Source of the DNA: Amphiura filiformis
Lineage: Eukaryota; Echinodermata; Ophiuroidea; Amphilepidida; Amphiuridae
NCBI RefSeq assembly: GCF_039555335.1
Contig: NC_092628.1
Span: 56,841,547 to 56,905,546 of the forward strand
Reading direction: 5' to 3'
Length of the DNA stretch: 64,000 nt
Made by a program: the position numbers and the translations under genes. Numbering within the stretch: position 1 is the first letter of the stretch; each line of letters begins with the position of its first letter. The notes beneath the pieces are model-generated. The model did not search any database, was not told the origin of the DNA, and was given only the letters and a program-made list of their open reading frames with translations. Below are positions 44,994 to 63,486 of the stretch, piece by piece.

Positions 44994-47900
44994 GTTTGAT
45001 CTACTTTTCTATCATGCAGAAACGCCAAAATAAATCAATCGCGCGGGTTTCAGTCTCATCCTAAATCCCAGCCTGAAACTGGAAATCGAGCTGCTATATA
45101 CCAATGTTTTTTTGTTTGATTTCATTATTCTTCCGTTGATTTCGATGAGAAAATATATATACTTACGTAAAAATAATGAAGTGTACTGTTTAGTTTGCAC
45201 ATAAAGTAATATAACTACATTATGCACATTATGCACATTACACGTAAAAGACACAAGATCTTAGTGTTTAACAGTTTAAGTTTAGATCACAGTGAGTTTA
45301 GATATGATGAAGCAGGCAGAAGCCGGGTCAGAAGCTACGAAAAGACAAAACAAGCATTAACACTTTACATTAACAGATTACAGACACTTGCCCTGCAAGA
45401 TGAGGACGGGAAGTAATAACAAACCAGAATGGAATTGTATTCAGAGTTGAATATTTTACCAGGACCTCTACAGCAGCAGCAAGATCCGAGTAGAAGGCCC
45501 ACATTTAGTCTCAACCAGTGATCCCAATATACCACCCATCAATGCAGATGAAGTAAGACCTGCCCTTAAAGGTATGAAGAAAGGAAAGGCACCAGGAGAG
45601 GATGAGATACTGACTGATGTGTTGAAGGAGGGAGGCGAAGTTGTAATTAGTAAGCTAGCCGATCTCTTCACACAGTGTATCCGAAAAGGCAGAATACCAT
45701 ACAATTGGAGTAATGTCAGCATCCTTCTTCATAAGAAAGGCAACCTCACAGATCTAGGAAGCTCTAGGAAACTATCGTCCAATCAGTCTTCTATCCAATG
45801 TTTATAAAGCTTGTCACCAAAATCATCACCAATAGGCTCACTGCTACGTTGGACTTCAACCAGCCCCGAGAACAAGCCGGATTTAGAACGGATAGATCAC
45901 CAACATGTAGTTAACCAGATTATAGAGAAAGAAAATGAATCCCAGCAACCATTGTGTTTGGCTTTCGTAGACTATATGTGAAGGCTTTCGACAGCATTGA
46001 AACTCCAGCTATACTACAGGCACTGGTAGACCAGGGAATCGAGAGCACATATGTCAAAATAATCAATGACATATGCAGCATAGGAACAGCTACCATCCGG
46101 CTACACTCTGAGAGCAACAAATTCAACATTCACGGGGGTGTGTCGACAGGGAGATACCATGTCACCAAAACTTTTCAACGCAGCTCTTTCTAAAGCTTGC
46201 ATGTGAAAAGAAAGGGATCAAGATCAACATGATCAATGGGGAGAGGACAAGCCACCTGAGATTTGCAGATGATTATTATAATCTTTGCAGAAAACCCTGA
46301 TGAAATGGAGTCTATGCTGCAAGCCTCAATGGAAGCAACCAGTAACCAAGTGGAGCTGAAGATTAACATAAGCAAGACCAAAAGCATGTTCAACAGATTT
46401 GCCATCAAGAAGCAAATCTACATTCACCAAACAGCACTAGATAAAAGAATATGTGTACTTGGTCAAGTTGTCGAAATGAACTAAAACCACTTTGCCGAAG
46501 TTAGAAGAAGAGTAAGAGCAGGATATGGTGCTTTTGGAAAAATTGAATGAGGTGATGCAGAGCAATATGCCATTATGTCTTAAAAAGAAAGTCTACAACC
46601 AGTGTGTCCTCCTAGTCATGACATATGGCTCAAAAACAAAAAAGTGGTCTTGGGCTGGTCACCTAGCTCGAACATTTGGAACCGGGACCAGCATCAGCAT
46701 GGTATACGTGGTATATGGTTGAACACTCGGCAATTAGCCTTTTTGAAATATCGCGGGCACAACAGGAGAGGACGTACTTTGATTTGGGTAATCTTTTGGC
46801 AGCTGAGAAGCATACACAAGATTACCCAAATCAAAGTACGCCCTCTCCTTTTGTGCCCGCCATACTTCAAAAAGGCTGATGCGATCATTAACGTGAATGC
46901 TTGTCAGCTTCCATGTACCAGAGACTACATATAACCCACTGACCCAGATGTCTTTGGCAAGGAGCACTTTGAATAATATAATGTATATTTCTTGTTTACA
47001 GGTTTGTCCTTTGCGGGGTCTGAGATAGTTTTAACAAGTAAACGCCCCAGAATGTATTCCCTTAATGGGTGTTGCTCCGATGTCCTGCACTATCAATGCG
47101 TACCACTGGGGTGTATTAAAAGCGTGGAATTGAACGCGAGGCTTGGCGTCTCTACTTCAGCTAACATCATTGGACGTAGGCCTTGCTGTTGTTGCGCCTG
47201 TTGGGCATGTTGTGGGGTATGTATCAGCCCGTATACACTGCAAAAATATTTTACTCAATATTAAGTAAAAAGGTCACAATTCAACAGTTGAGTAAAAATT
47301 ACTCAACATTGAGCTCATATAGGTCACAACTTAACAAATGAGTAAAAAATTACTCAACATCATAGTAAATAACTATAAACAACCATCATGGTGTCAGAGA
47401 AACATTATTGTATGAAACGTATCAAAAGATGCCATGACTGGTCAGAATAATTGCATAGAAGCGGGCACATTAAAGTTCTGATGTTGGACTTTTGTAAGGC
47501 ATTTCATAAGGTCCCTAGTCGAAGATAAGCTGTTACTGCCCACAATGCAATAAGGCATGATGTAAATGCGAAGGTTGAAGCTTTGATAAGTGATCGCTGT
47601 ACTTGCCAGCTGCGCATAATTTGAAAACTGGTCGGCTGCTCCACAGATCATGATCATGATGATGATTTAGCCTGCTATGCTTGAAACAAGGACATGGGTA
47701 CTTCAGTATTCAAACTTGCGCAAACTGCACCTTCGACTAAAAAATGTTGCACTTTTTACGTTTTAATACATAATGAAATTTTTGTAACTCAGCAGACTAT
47801 ATAACGACAAAGACGTAGTTTCAATTCTCGTGCTTACATGCTATGGATATTATAATTTTGAATAATTATTGGCAAATTGTCAATTCTGAATTTAATAAAA

Positions 47901-48158
47901 TAACACCTACATGTACTTTTTATTTCTGTTTTAGTTCGACATGTGCCTGAAATCTTGGTTTCAAACCCCCTTTCTGACGACCAATGAGAACAAAGGATTC
48001 TGACCATGGGTGCAGTCCTTCCACCATGGGGCCACAAGTACGTCGTTGAAATCCACGTCGATGTCTGCGTTCCTCTCAATTCGGTCAAAGACTTCATTGT
48101 AGAGCTGCAGCGTGTTGCTCCGGACCTGTATACCGGAGCTATGGCTAAGAAAGAATAA
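44814..48158 (+). CDS. GRAM/PH-like domain protein, product unknown; frameshift in last exon
   Basis: Exons 44814-44993, 47002-47216 and 47935-48158 have good acceptors and GTTTGA and GTATGT donors with compatible phases. The first reads MLFRDEQILGSGRIIYYTDV and KMTKGRLFLTNHRILLLSAE; GRLFLTNHRILLL resembles the core strand of GRAM/PH-like domains. The second gives YSLNGCCSDVLHYQCVPLGC and a Cys-rich RRPCCCCACWACCG, a possible palmitoylation or membrane-contact patch. The third starts FDMCLKSWFQTPFLTTNENK. Here the frame must slip by one base (about 47988-48000) to continue RILTMGAVLPPWGHKYVVEI and end TGAMAKKE-stop at 48156-48158. Without the slip a TGA follows at 48001. Upstream exons were not found, unless ATG 44816 is the start. 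The cause may be a sequencing error or a null allele. Confidence 0.55.
45420..46720 (+). pseudogene. RTE-type non-LTR retrotransposon reverse transcriptase, decayed
   Basis: Lies in the intron of the GRAM-like gene. Segments in shifting frames read MKKGKAPGEDEILTDVLKEG, NVSILLHKKGNLTD, DFNQPREQAGFRTDRS, then AFDSIETPAILQALV, GDTMSPKLFNAALSKA, HLRFADD (catalytic Asp pair), LKINISKTKSMFN and WSWAGHLAR. The order and wording match RTE-clade reverse transcriptases. At least four frameshifts and in-frame stops; the endonuclease is missing, so it is dead. Confidence 0.85.
46737..46876. mobile_element. Fold-back MITE with 59-bp arms
   Basis: GCCTTTTTGAAATATCGCGG at the left is mirrored by CCGCCATACTTCAAAAAGGC at the right, with a loop of about 22 bp. 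It is inserted in or next to the retrotransposon's 3' end. A relative is at 50703-50826. Confidence 0.8.
47002..47216 (+). CDS. GRAM-like gene, Cys-rich exon
   Basis: Acceptor TTGTTTACAG, donor GGG|GTATGT, phase 0 at the end. Contains GLSFAGSEIVLTSKRPRMYS and seven closely spaced Cys near the end. Confidence 0.6.
47236..47370. repeat. CACTGCAAAAA-ended repeat fragment with TTACTCAA motifs
   Basis: ACACTGCAAAAATATTTTAC followed by alternating AATTCAACAGTTGAGTAAAA and AATTACTCAACAT segments; dyads of TTGAGTAA/TTACTCAA. The right end is not clear. Confidence 0.45.
47935..48158 (+). pseudogene. GRAM-like gene, last exon with -1 frame discontinuity
   Basis: Acceptor TTTCTGTTTTAG. Frame 1 is open from 47935 to TGA at 48001. 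The -1 frame is open from 47988 to TAA at 48156 and carries protein-like sequence (VDVCVPLNSVKDFIVELQRV). One extra base in the A-run 47992-47994 would unite them. AATAAA overlaps the stop (48155-48160). Confidence 0.6.
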
Positions 48159-48160
48159 AG

Positions 48161-48633
48161 CTGAATTTATACTCGATCACCGAGCGATTGCGATGAAACG
48201 CTTTTGAAAAGCGATGTGCAATCGCCGAATTTTGCGATGCATCGCTCGTCGCTTTTGCATTTATACTTATCACGGCGATAGCGATTGCAGACGACAATTA
48301 AAATGTTCGAAATGTTACAAAATACATTTTAAAAACATCCATTTATGTCAATAATTATCGTTTTGAATTAATTCATCACCGAAAGTTAATAATCAAGAAA
48401 GATAAATTAATTAGCAAAATAATAGATCCAGTTGGTTGTATATGATTGGTTGACGCATTCACGTGTCAAGCGATATCGCTGGGAAGTTCAGATTTCTTCA
48501 ACTTCCAAAAGCGACGTCGTTTTTGCCTCAGCGATTTGAATCGATTGATCGGCTTGACGCTCTGGAAATGTAAGTAAACACTGAGCATGCGTGAGAATCG
48601 CTTTTCTGCAAAAGCGATCGAGTATAAATTCAA
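48161..48633. mobile_element. MITE abutting the GRAM-like stop codon
   Basis: CTGAATTTATACTCGATC at the left is mirrored by GATCGAGTATAAATTCA at the right. Inside are many GCGATTGC/AGCGAT words. It starts two bases after the stop codon, so the gene's 3' UTR would consist of the MITE. Same end family as 43173-43303. Confidence 0.7.
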
Positions 48634-50702
48634 AGTAGTTTGCTCCCATTAAAGTTTGCTGAATTTTTGAGGGTATCTTTATTTATAAAAAGTATAAAAA
48701 GTATCTTCTGAAATATGTGGTGTTTACGCAGAAAATAATGAATTCCATAGGAAGCAAATTAATTGACCTAAATCTGTATAACTATCTGCTGAATACCCTA
48801 AAATTAGTTGTATTTAGATTTGTCATTACTCAGAAGCTGACACACCACGACAATAATATTTAAAACGGAGAATATTAGTCAAGAAATTAGAATAATAAAT
48901 TGTTAGTATTGATTGAAAAGAATTACAATTCAAGTACGAGAATCACCATGGTAACTTACAAAGTTCTGTTTCTACCTCTAAAACTTCGGTTCCATGGTAG
49001 CCTCACAACCTTTGCGATAAATATAGATAAATATAGCTTATTTTACAAATTATGATTCGTTTAATTGTATTTCCAAGCATTTTCCAGTAACATTGGCAAC
49101 TGGAATTCCAGTCGTTTTCAGAAAGCAAACTTGTATTAACTCCGGACATTTCTATTCTTGAAAAGTTACTCCACTATAGAGGGTGTGCACTTATTTTCTG
49201 GGAAAGCCCGTTGATTGATCCCACGTTTCATAATTCAATGTCAAAGATATCCTAAAGAAAAGTAAGCGGCTATGGATAGAGCCTGTAACAGGCATACATC
49301 TGAATTTCACTGTAATGCATTGACAAAATAATGTGTCCATTGTTTTACGATTTATATGTGTACAATAGTGGTGTTTTTTAAACTGAAGTATTCATGGGTT
49401 CACGTGGAGTAACACGAATAATTTCCATCGTATTTTTTCAACCCTGTATGAATTATGTAGATGAGAATTAAGTTCATAATAGGTACATGCAGGACTAACA
49501 AAATTTTGTTAAAATGAAAACGACACGACATCTTCCCCACCCAATATTTTTGCAGTCATCAGAGGTTTCAAAACTGATAATCATTTAGCTTTTGGGCCAG
49601 AGCTAATTCAAAAATATCATTATGCCGGTTACAAAAATTAATGCCGACAAACAAGAAAAATAATTTTTACTTCAAAATCGTCTGGAAATGGCTTAGTGTC
49701 AGAGGCGTAGCCAGCATTTGTGGTCAGGGGAGGCAAAATAAAATGTCGGGGGCACAGACGATTACAGTTGCATCACTACAATACATAGAAGCATAGAGAC
49801 TATGTCTTCGAGCTTCAAAAGCTTGGATTTTTCTATAAGATGTTTAGTGCTTGCGGTTAACGTGGATTGATAAACAAGTATGATTAACAGTGTGTGTTAT
49901 AGGGACAAAGTCCCGGGGCAATGTCCTGCTCAAAATCCAAAGTGCATAGTCGATATTTTATTCGGGCTTTCGCGATCAAAAACTGTTAGATTCCATTTGC
50001 CAAGATAGGTTACATTCAATAAGATAATTATATCTTTTTATAACATTTACTATTGAATACTTTAATAAATGTTTGTTCCAAATTGGAACAAACATCATGC
50101 AGTATAATTTCGAGTTCAACTGAATGCGTTTATCATGATAAATAACATCTGTGGCATACCGTATATAAATACGGTATGCGATATACATACGGGCTATACA
50201 AAAATACAAGTTTATACAAAAACCTCAACAACCGTACATGTACATGTGTTATGATTGTGCAAATCATGTTAAATTTGCCGTAATTGACAGAGATACGGTA
50301 CTTAAAGCGCTGATCAGAACTTTTAAAAAGGTTATAATGGAAGCAGTATATTTTGTAGGAAAAGGTCGTTGAACTTTTAGTTTTACACAAGTCAAGGTCG
50401 GTTATGCAAAGAGGTAATTGTGACGTCAGGTCTAATTTCGGCTGTACAGGGGTAGAAAAAGAATAGTTTTATGCAGGATGTTTCGTTACAAATAGTAACA
50501 CATCACAATACCCATTGAGTCGCATTGAGTTCTATTCGATATGTATTACCTGGAAGAAAGCACCAATAGCTAAAGCTATTCTTATTCTTATTTCTTGCAA
50601 CAAGACATATAATTAACATCAAAATCAGAGCAAGTTTGATTTTTGCCTCTTGCGGGAGCAAAATTAGGCCTATGACGTCACGTTGTTATATCTTTTCTCC
50701 CA
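48634..50702. other. Spacer, nothing recognised
   Basis: AT-rich. A palindrome GTTTGTTCCAA/TTGGAACAAAC at 50071-50093 and a TACGGTAT dyad at 50157-50176 are visible; no gene supported. Confidence 0.5.
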
Positions 50703-50826
50703 TTAGCCTTTTCAAAACATGGCGTACACAACCCTCAATATGGGCAAAACCCGGCAAATTCAAAAGACTTTACCCATTTCGTGCAGCACCATCCTATTGT
50801 GTCCGCCATACCTCTAAAAGGCTATA
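50703..50826. mobile_element. Fold-back MITE, relative of 46737-46876
   Basis: TTAGCCTTTTCAAAACATGG at the left is mirrored by CCGCCATACCTCTAAAAGGC at the right. The arm ends share AGCCTTTT and GGC(G/A)CAC-type sequence with the other copy. Confidence 0.65.
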
Positions 50827-51456
50827 ACTCCATGGCCGTAAATTGTAGATAGGTCAACATGGTCAAAGTATACTTTTACTGAATCCTTATTACCAGAGGA
50901 TCACCAGGTTTTGAACAGAGTTTATGTAATTTTGAACTTGAATCTCTGTGTAAAGTTCAATTAATTTTCCCATTGAATGGGTGCTGCTGAAATAACTTAG
51001 ATTAATCAGTACTATGAGTATTAAATTACTCTACCAAATATGACAACTTTAACATGATTTACACGATTGTAGTAGGTCACGTGTTTTACACTAAATGTCT
51101 AATAGTTCATAATATTGTCAAGGTTCCGACTCCTCGCTGCACGATTCTTTCCCTTCTTTGGTCCAATGGGATTTACACTCTTCTTTGTCAGCTGGAGAGA
51201 AACAACAAAAGAGAAACATCATGATAAATCAATGAGGCTTAAAATAACACAATAATAACAAAATATGGGCGGTTCTCGAACCACCAATCTGAAACCTTCT
51301 TGATGCCCGTCTAGATGTGTTCAAATATATTTATACGTCGTTTCAAATGACATTTGATTTGACAATACAATTTTCCTCCTTCGAAAAAGGTAAGAAAATA
51401 TCTTTTCTGTGCCGACAGTGATAAGCGCTGGTCATTGAAAAAGGTCCACTGCGTAC

Positions 51457-51529
51457 CAGTGGCGTAGCGTGGGTCATCCGATGGGGGGGGGGGGCACAAG
51501 TCCCGTGCCCCTATGACGCTACGCCACTG
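51457..51529. mobile_element. 73-bp hAT-like MITE, only in block B
   Basis: Ends CAGTGGCGTAGC and GCTACGCCACTG are the classic hAT-type terminus, with a G-run in the loop. An 8-bp duplication CTGCGTAC flanks it (51449-51456, 51530-51537). Block A has the single site AACTGCGTACCCAAATT (about 30985). The 8-bp duplication is diagnostic for hAT. Confidence 0.92.
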
Positions 51530-51753
51530 CTGCGTACCCAAATTATACGAATCGTCGGTTTACAGATGTGCAGATCGGCGTTGCTTAACGGAACTGAATA
51601 TCAGCTGTATATGATGGTGACCTCAAACAGGGATTAAACACCTTAATGTTGGTGTCATAATTCTGGGCATCGCATCAGTAGAAACAATAGCGTTAACTGA
51701 AACGAATACGAACTTATAACATTACATGATGCCAGCTTTAAAGCAGATACAAA

Positions 51754-59458
<7,705 letters not shown>

Positions 59459-59687
59459 ATTTTCTGTTCACGCGGGTTGAATAAAGTAATTATTGGTATG
59501 ATATTCTCAGCGCGTTAAAAAGCTGTCGTATGTTTTGTTTGGTTCCTTGTGCACTGGCCTGTTTAATTTCGGTCAGTCTATTTCAATTTGTGTGTAATCA
59601 GTACACAACTAACAAGTGCTGTGCATGTGTGTCATGAGCATTGCAAACCTGAAAGGTAAAAAAAAACAGCCCGCCTTTGAGCCTTGG

Positions 59688-59805
59688 TGAATTTATAGTA
59701 GATCGCTGTTGTAGCTTGCACGCATACTGACCATGACCATGCTCATTGTGGAAAAACAACTTCCGCGATTCGCATTTCTGAAAAAGCAATCGAGTATAAA
59801 TTCAA
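59688..59805. mobile_element. Short MITE in the 5' flank of esterase B
   Basis: Counterpart of 43173-43303, with a slightly shortened centre. Confidence 0.65.
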
Positions 59806-59813
59806 CCAGTATA

Positions 59814-60278
59814 CAGTCAGCTACCTGCACAACCGATTCTTTTGTTCTGCAAGGCTCACTCAGTCATTTAATGAGGCAATACAAACGATCGAAATTGGTG
59901 TTGAAATGAGCAAAATTTTGAGTTACACCTTTTCAGTGCAATAATTTTCATTTTTTCAGTAAATGGCTGGAAAAACTATAATGCTTGATACTGATTTTTT
60001 TTAAATCCTGGTGTTAAACTTAGGCCTGAAATTCAGTCATTTAGTGTAAGATATTCGATTTTTATAGGCTTCAGCTCGGCCCGCGAGCTTTTTCTTGGAT
60101 CAACCTTTTAGCTTTTCAAAGTAATATAGTTCGCTAATGAAGGATTTTCCCCAACTTTCTAAAGCACATCACCGTGAGCTATATATCATAGTTTTGTCAG
60201 AATTTCCGTTTTGATTTCACCATCTTTCACTGTCGGCTGAAAAAATTTCTAAATCAACACGTGAAATCTAAAGGCTAG
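59814..60278. mobile_element. Half-arm copy of the large fold-back element
   Basis: Matches 6684-7172 nearly base for base, lacking about 29 bp after TTTTCAGTG, then diverges after AAAGGCTAGT. The near identity implies recent spread or conversion. Confidence 0.9.
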
Positions 60279-60458
60279 TGGTCCTGTGTCATAAACTGGG
60301 GTACCTTTGTGTTACATGTCACAAATTGTTGAAAATCAGAGGTGGTATTGTATAAAGTGCTGTAACATTTTTTCCATAAATCTGACAATAGCAAAAGTAT
60401 ATATTTTCGGATAGCTTATAATATAGGGATAATAACTTTTTGAGTTTCAAGTTGATAT

Positions 60459-60866
60459 ACAGGGTTGCCCTAAATATATACAGGGTGAAACAAAAAGAAA
60501 GTGCTTGAAAACTTGTCCGTGTAATGTACCTATTTATTTTTCACTGAAATGATTTTAGCAATAATTGTGATATATTTGAATAGTATAATGACGAAGCTTT
60601 CACAAAATATACAGTTTGTTTAAGTTTTACGTAAAGTTAAAATATACAGGGTGTGCCAAATACCTGTACAAAATTTATATACAATATTTAGATTACTGTT
60701 TATGTACACATTATTTGGCCAAGTATTAACAAATGAATACCCAAATATACCCCAGAATGACTTGAATGTTGCAGATTACAGTAAAAATGTTAAATTATGC
60801 CATACAAAAAGTATATAGTGTGTCATTAAAAAACATAATTTCTATGTAAAATTATACAGGGTGTGA
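60459..60866. repeat. Cluster of TATACAGGGTG motifs
   Basis: TATACAGGGT(G/T) occurs at about 60459, 60477, 60641 and 60853, similar to terminal sequences of TA-flanked DNA transposons (compare the 43591 element, CAGGGTG). Probably eroded nested ends. Confidence 0.5.
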
Positions 60867-61560
60867 TTTAACGAGTCAATCAAAGTCGCTATCCTGGTAC
60901 CATAATATTGCACCCAATTTGTTGCTAGTTGGAAAGAATTTCAAACAAATTCATGTACAGACCTATGAGTTCTTTGAGTAGAACAAAAAGTCAATTATTA
61001 ACCTTTTTGGTAATTTTTGATGAAAACAGCAATGTAACTGTGTGGGGTTGGCGTGCCGATATTATGACAATAAATGACAAAAGTCTCGTTTCGCTTAACG
61101 GAGATTCCCTTACAGATTCCCTCTTAAAACATCAATTTCACGTAGTGTGATAACATTTCAGGTGGATTGGAAGTAATTATGCGTCATTATGTATCTGCAA
61201 CAACCAGAACGGCAGATAATTAAAGTTTTCAAAGTCATACATCTGACGCCGGTGGGACAAAGCATAATATTACTCAAGGCGATAATTGCCAAAAAATCGT
61301 ATGAAAGACGCAAACACCTTTTGATTGAAAATGGCACGGATTGTTACCATTTTCTGCTTGGTTTGTGATATGAAAATAACAATGTAATGGAATGTTGTTG
61401 ACGTTAATGCAGTATTATGACAATAAATCAAGGGTGACAAAGGTCTCGCTTCCCCCGTAAACAATTGAACAATACAATGGAATATTGTGAACGTCAGGGC
61501 ATTATTATGACAGTAAATCAAAATAATGACGACAAAAGGTTCATTTGAGACATTGCGACA
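60867..61560. repeat. Three degenerate repeats around TTATGACA(A/G)TAAAT
   Basis: Related segments of about 90 bp at roughly 61028, 61378 and 61468 share ATTATGACAATAAAT and, in two cases, AAGTCTCG/AGGTCTCG. No convincing gene; the frame 60929-61150 has no family features. Confidence 0.5.
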
Positions 61561-61934
61561 ATGAAACATTGCAAAACTGGTTAGGTTAGGGTTTAAGACG
61601 CGGTATAGCTAAGTTTATAAGCATATTCAGCAGTTGGCCTAATTAAAGATACGGACGATAGACATTGACCAGTGAACTACATTCATTGTGCTTGTAAAGT
61701 ACAATCCACCTCAAACAACATTTATTTTCATTATAGACTTTTTTATAGTCTATATTTTTTCATTTCAGCTTAATTTAGCAGTTGTCATGGTTGTGTGTAA
61801 ATTACTATTACTATTAGATACGTTGTAATAAAACATGATTTTAAATATTTGTATATTAATTTTCTCTGAGGGCTTGCAGCAAAATTGATATTTTATTTTC
61901 CTTGGTATGGGTTTGTGGCTAGTAGTCAGGTAAT

Positions 61935-61970
61935 GATGAAGGCGATGATGATGATGATGATAATGATGAC

Positions 61971-62015
<45 letters not shown>
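61935..62015. repeat. (GAT)n microsatellite
   Basis: An ATG/GAT trinucleotide run with few interruptions; poly-Met and poly-Asp frames are artefacts. Confidence 0.95.
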
Positions 62016-62016
<1 letters not shown>

Positions 62017-62446
62017 TTAATTAATACACAAACGACAAAGAGGAACAAACATGCCTTGCATGTAATTCTATTTTAACATGGAAAAATTTGACCTCTTATC
62101 TTCTCGCAAACTAAGATTATGCATATTTTATCTCTTCAATAAACATTGTAAAAGTCGATTTGGCCTTGGCACGTGGGCCTCATCCTCTATAACAGCAGGT
62201 TTACTTTCTTGTTGAATGGAGGCCTCGAGGTCACTGAACTGTGTATTTGGAGATGATGGCTCATAGCACACGTGTGCTTGCAATCCCCTCCCCCCCTCCC
62301 CAAAGCAATGTTGGAGCCAATACTAGACCAATTGTCCGTTCCTGTCTCACTATCAAAACAACATTGACTGGGTGGGTGCGGAGGGGGTTGAAAATTTATT
62401 ACTAAATTAAATCCTTCATCACTGCCATCATCGTCACCATCACGAC

Positions 62447-62448
<2 letters not shown>

Positions 62449-62497
<49 letters not shown>

Positions 62498-62658
62498 ACA
62501 ACAACAACAACAACAACAACAACATCACCATCACCATCATCATCATCATAATCATCATCATCAACATCAACAACAACAACAACATCACCACCATCATCAT
62601 CATCAACAACAACAACAACAACAACACCATCATCATAATCATCATCATCATCTACACC

Positions 62659-62690
<32 letters not shown>

Positions 62691-62718
62691 CATCATCGTC
62701 GTCGTCATCATCATCATT
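62449..62718. repeat. Compound (CAT)n/(CAA)n satellite
   Basis: Alternating blocks of CATCAT and CAACAA, with CACCAT interruptions, about 270 bp. Poly-Met, poly-Leu and poly-Asp frames on the minus strand are artefacts. Confidence 0.95.
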
Positions 62719-62739
62719 TACACTATAGCCACACAAATA

Positions 62740-63124
62740 GAAATCTTACATTAACTGCAAGTCATCAGAAAAGAAAATATTTAAAACAAATTATTGTTTT
62801 ATTACTGCGCGCACAGTTTGCAACAACAACATCAACTGCCAGATTGTGCTCAATTGAAAAAAAATAGATTTTTAAAGTCTAATATGAAAAAAAAATTTTG
62901 TTTATAAATAAAATAAGTATGATTTAATATAGGCATGCGCCAAGTAGGTTTTCTGCTATAAATATGAAAACATACTTGTTAGGGAAATGGTGTGTGTATC
63001 GTCCTTTCGATAAGTATGATATCATACTTAGTGCTTGGGGCAGGTTAGGCACTTAACTCTATATGAAAGCTCACATACGCGTACATCCCCTACAGATATA
63101 TGCACACTGAACGAATCCTCCTTA
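62740..63124. other. Spacer, nothing recognised
   Basis: AT-rich; a TATGATATCATA palindrome lies at 63016-63027. No gene supported. Confidence 0.5.
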
Positions 63125-63170
63125 GTATGATGATGATGATGATGATGATGATCATCATCATCATCATCAG
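63125..63170. repeat. Palindromic (TGA)n-(TCA)n microsatellite
   Basis: About seven TGA units switch to about six TCA units around GATGATCATC, giving a self-complementary repeat. Confidence 0.9.
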
Positions 63171-63415
63171 CTTCAGCATCATCAAGACCTAATAATTATA
63201 TTTATTTCCTTATTAAACATATTTATAACTCGCGTATACCATTAGCCTTTTATACAAGGTCAGATCACCTACAAAAACATTTTAAAACTAATTAATAACA
63301 TAAAACAATAAAATAAATTATCCTTTTGCTCATCTGAAATAATAATAAAAGTTTATTTTCATTATAAAAAATCTTACCCTAGACCTATCGAAGAAAAAAA
63401 AAAAAATAAATAAAT

Positions 63416-63486
63416 GCTGCTATCAGGAATTGAACCCGCGATCTCGTATTGACAGCGTCTGATGCTAACCACTAAGCTACCGAGGA
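63416..63486 (-). tRNA. tRNA-like sequence (degenerate; tRNA-Asp-like or SINE head)
   Basis: On the minus strand TCCTCGGTAGCTTAGTGGTT gives an A box and GGTTCAATTCC gives a B box at the correct spacing, with a CTGTCAA loop implying anticodon GTC. The acceptor and anticodon stems do not pair properly (the 3' end is ATAGCAGC). It is therefore a pseudogene or the promoter head of a tRNA-derived SINE. Confidence 0.45.

Noticed and set aside
47985-48000. Programmed -1 ribosomal frameshift site
   Set aside because: The local AACAAAGG does not form a canonical X XXY YYZ heptamer, and no downstream pseudoknot was evident.
48001-48003. In-frame TGA as selenocysteine codon
   Set aside because: The sequence after it in the same frame is not protein-like. 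The continuation is in the -1 frame, so a frameshift explains it better.
60929-61150. 73-residue open frame
   Set aside because: Lies among degenerate repeats; no motifs and no splice support.
62187-62736. Poly-Met/Leu and poly-Asp/Val proteins
   Set aside because: Frames of the (CAT)n/(CAA)n satellite.
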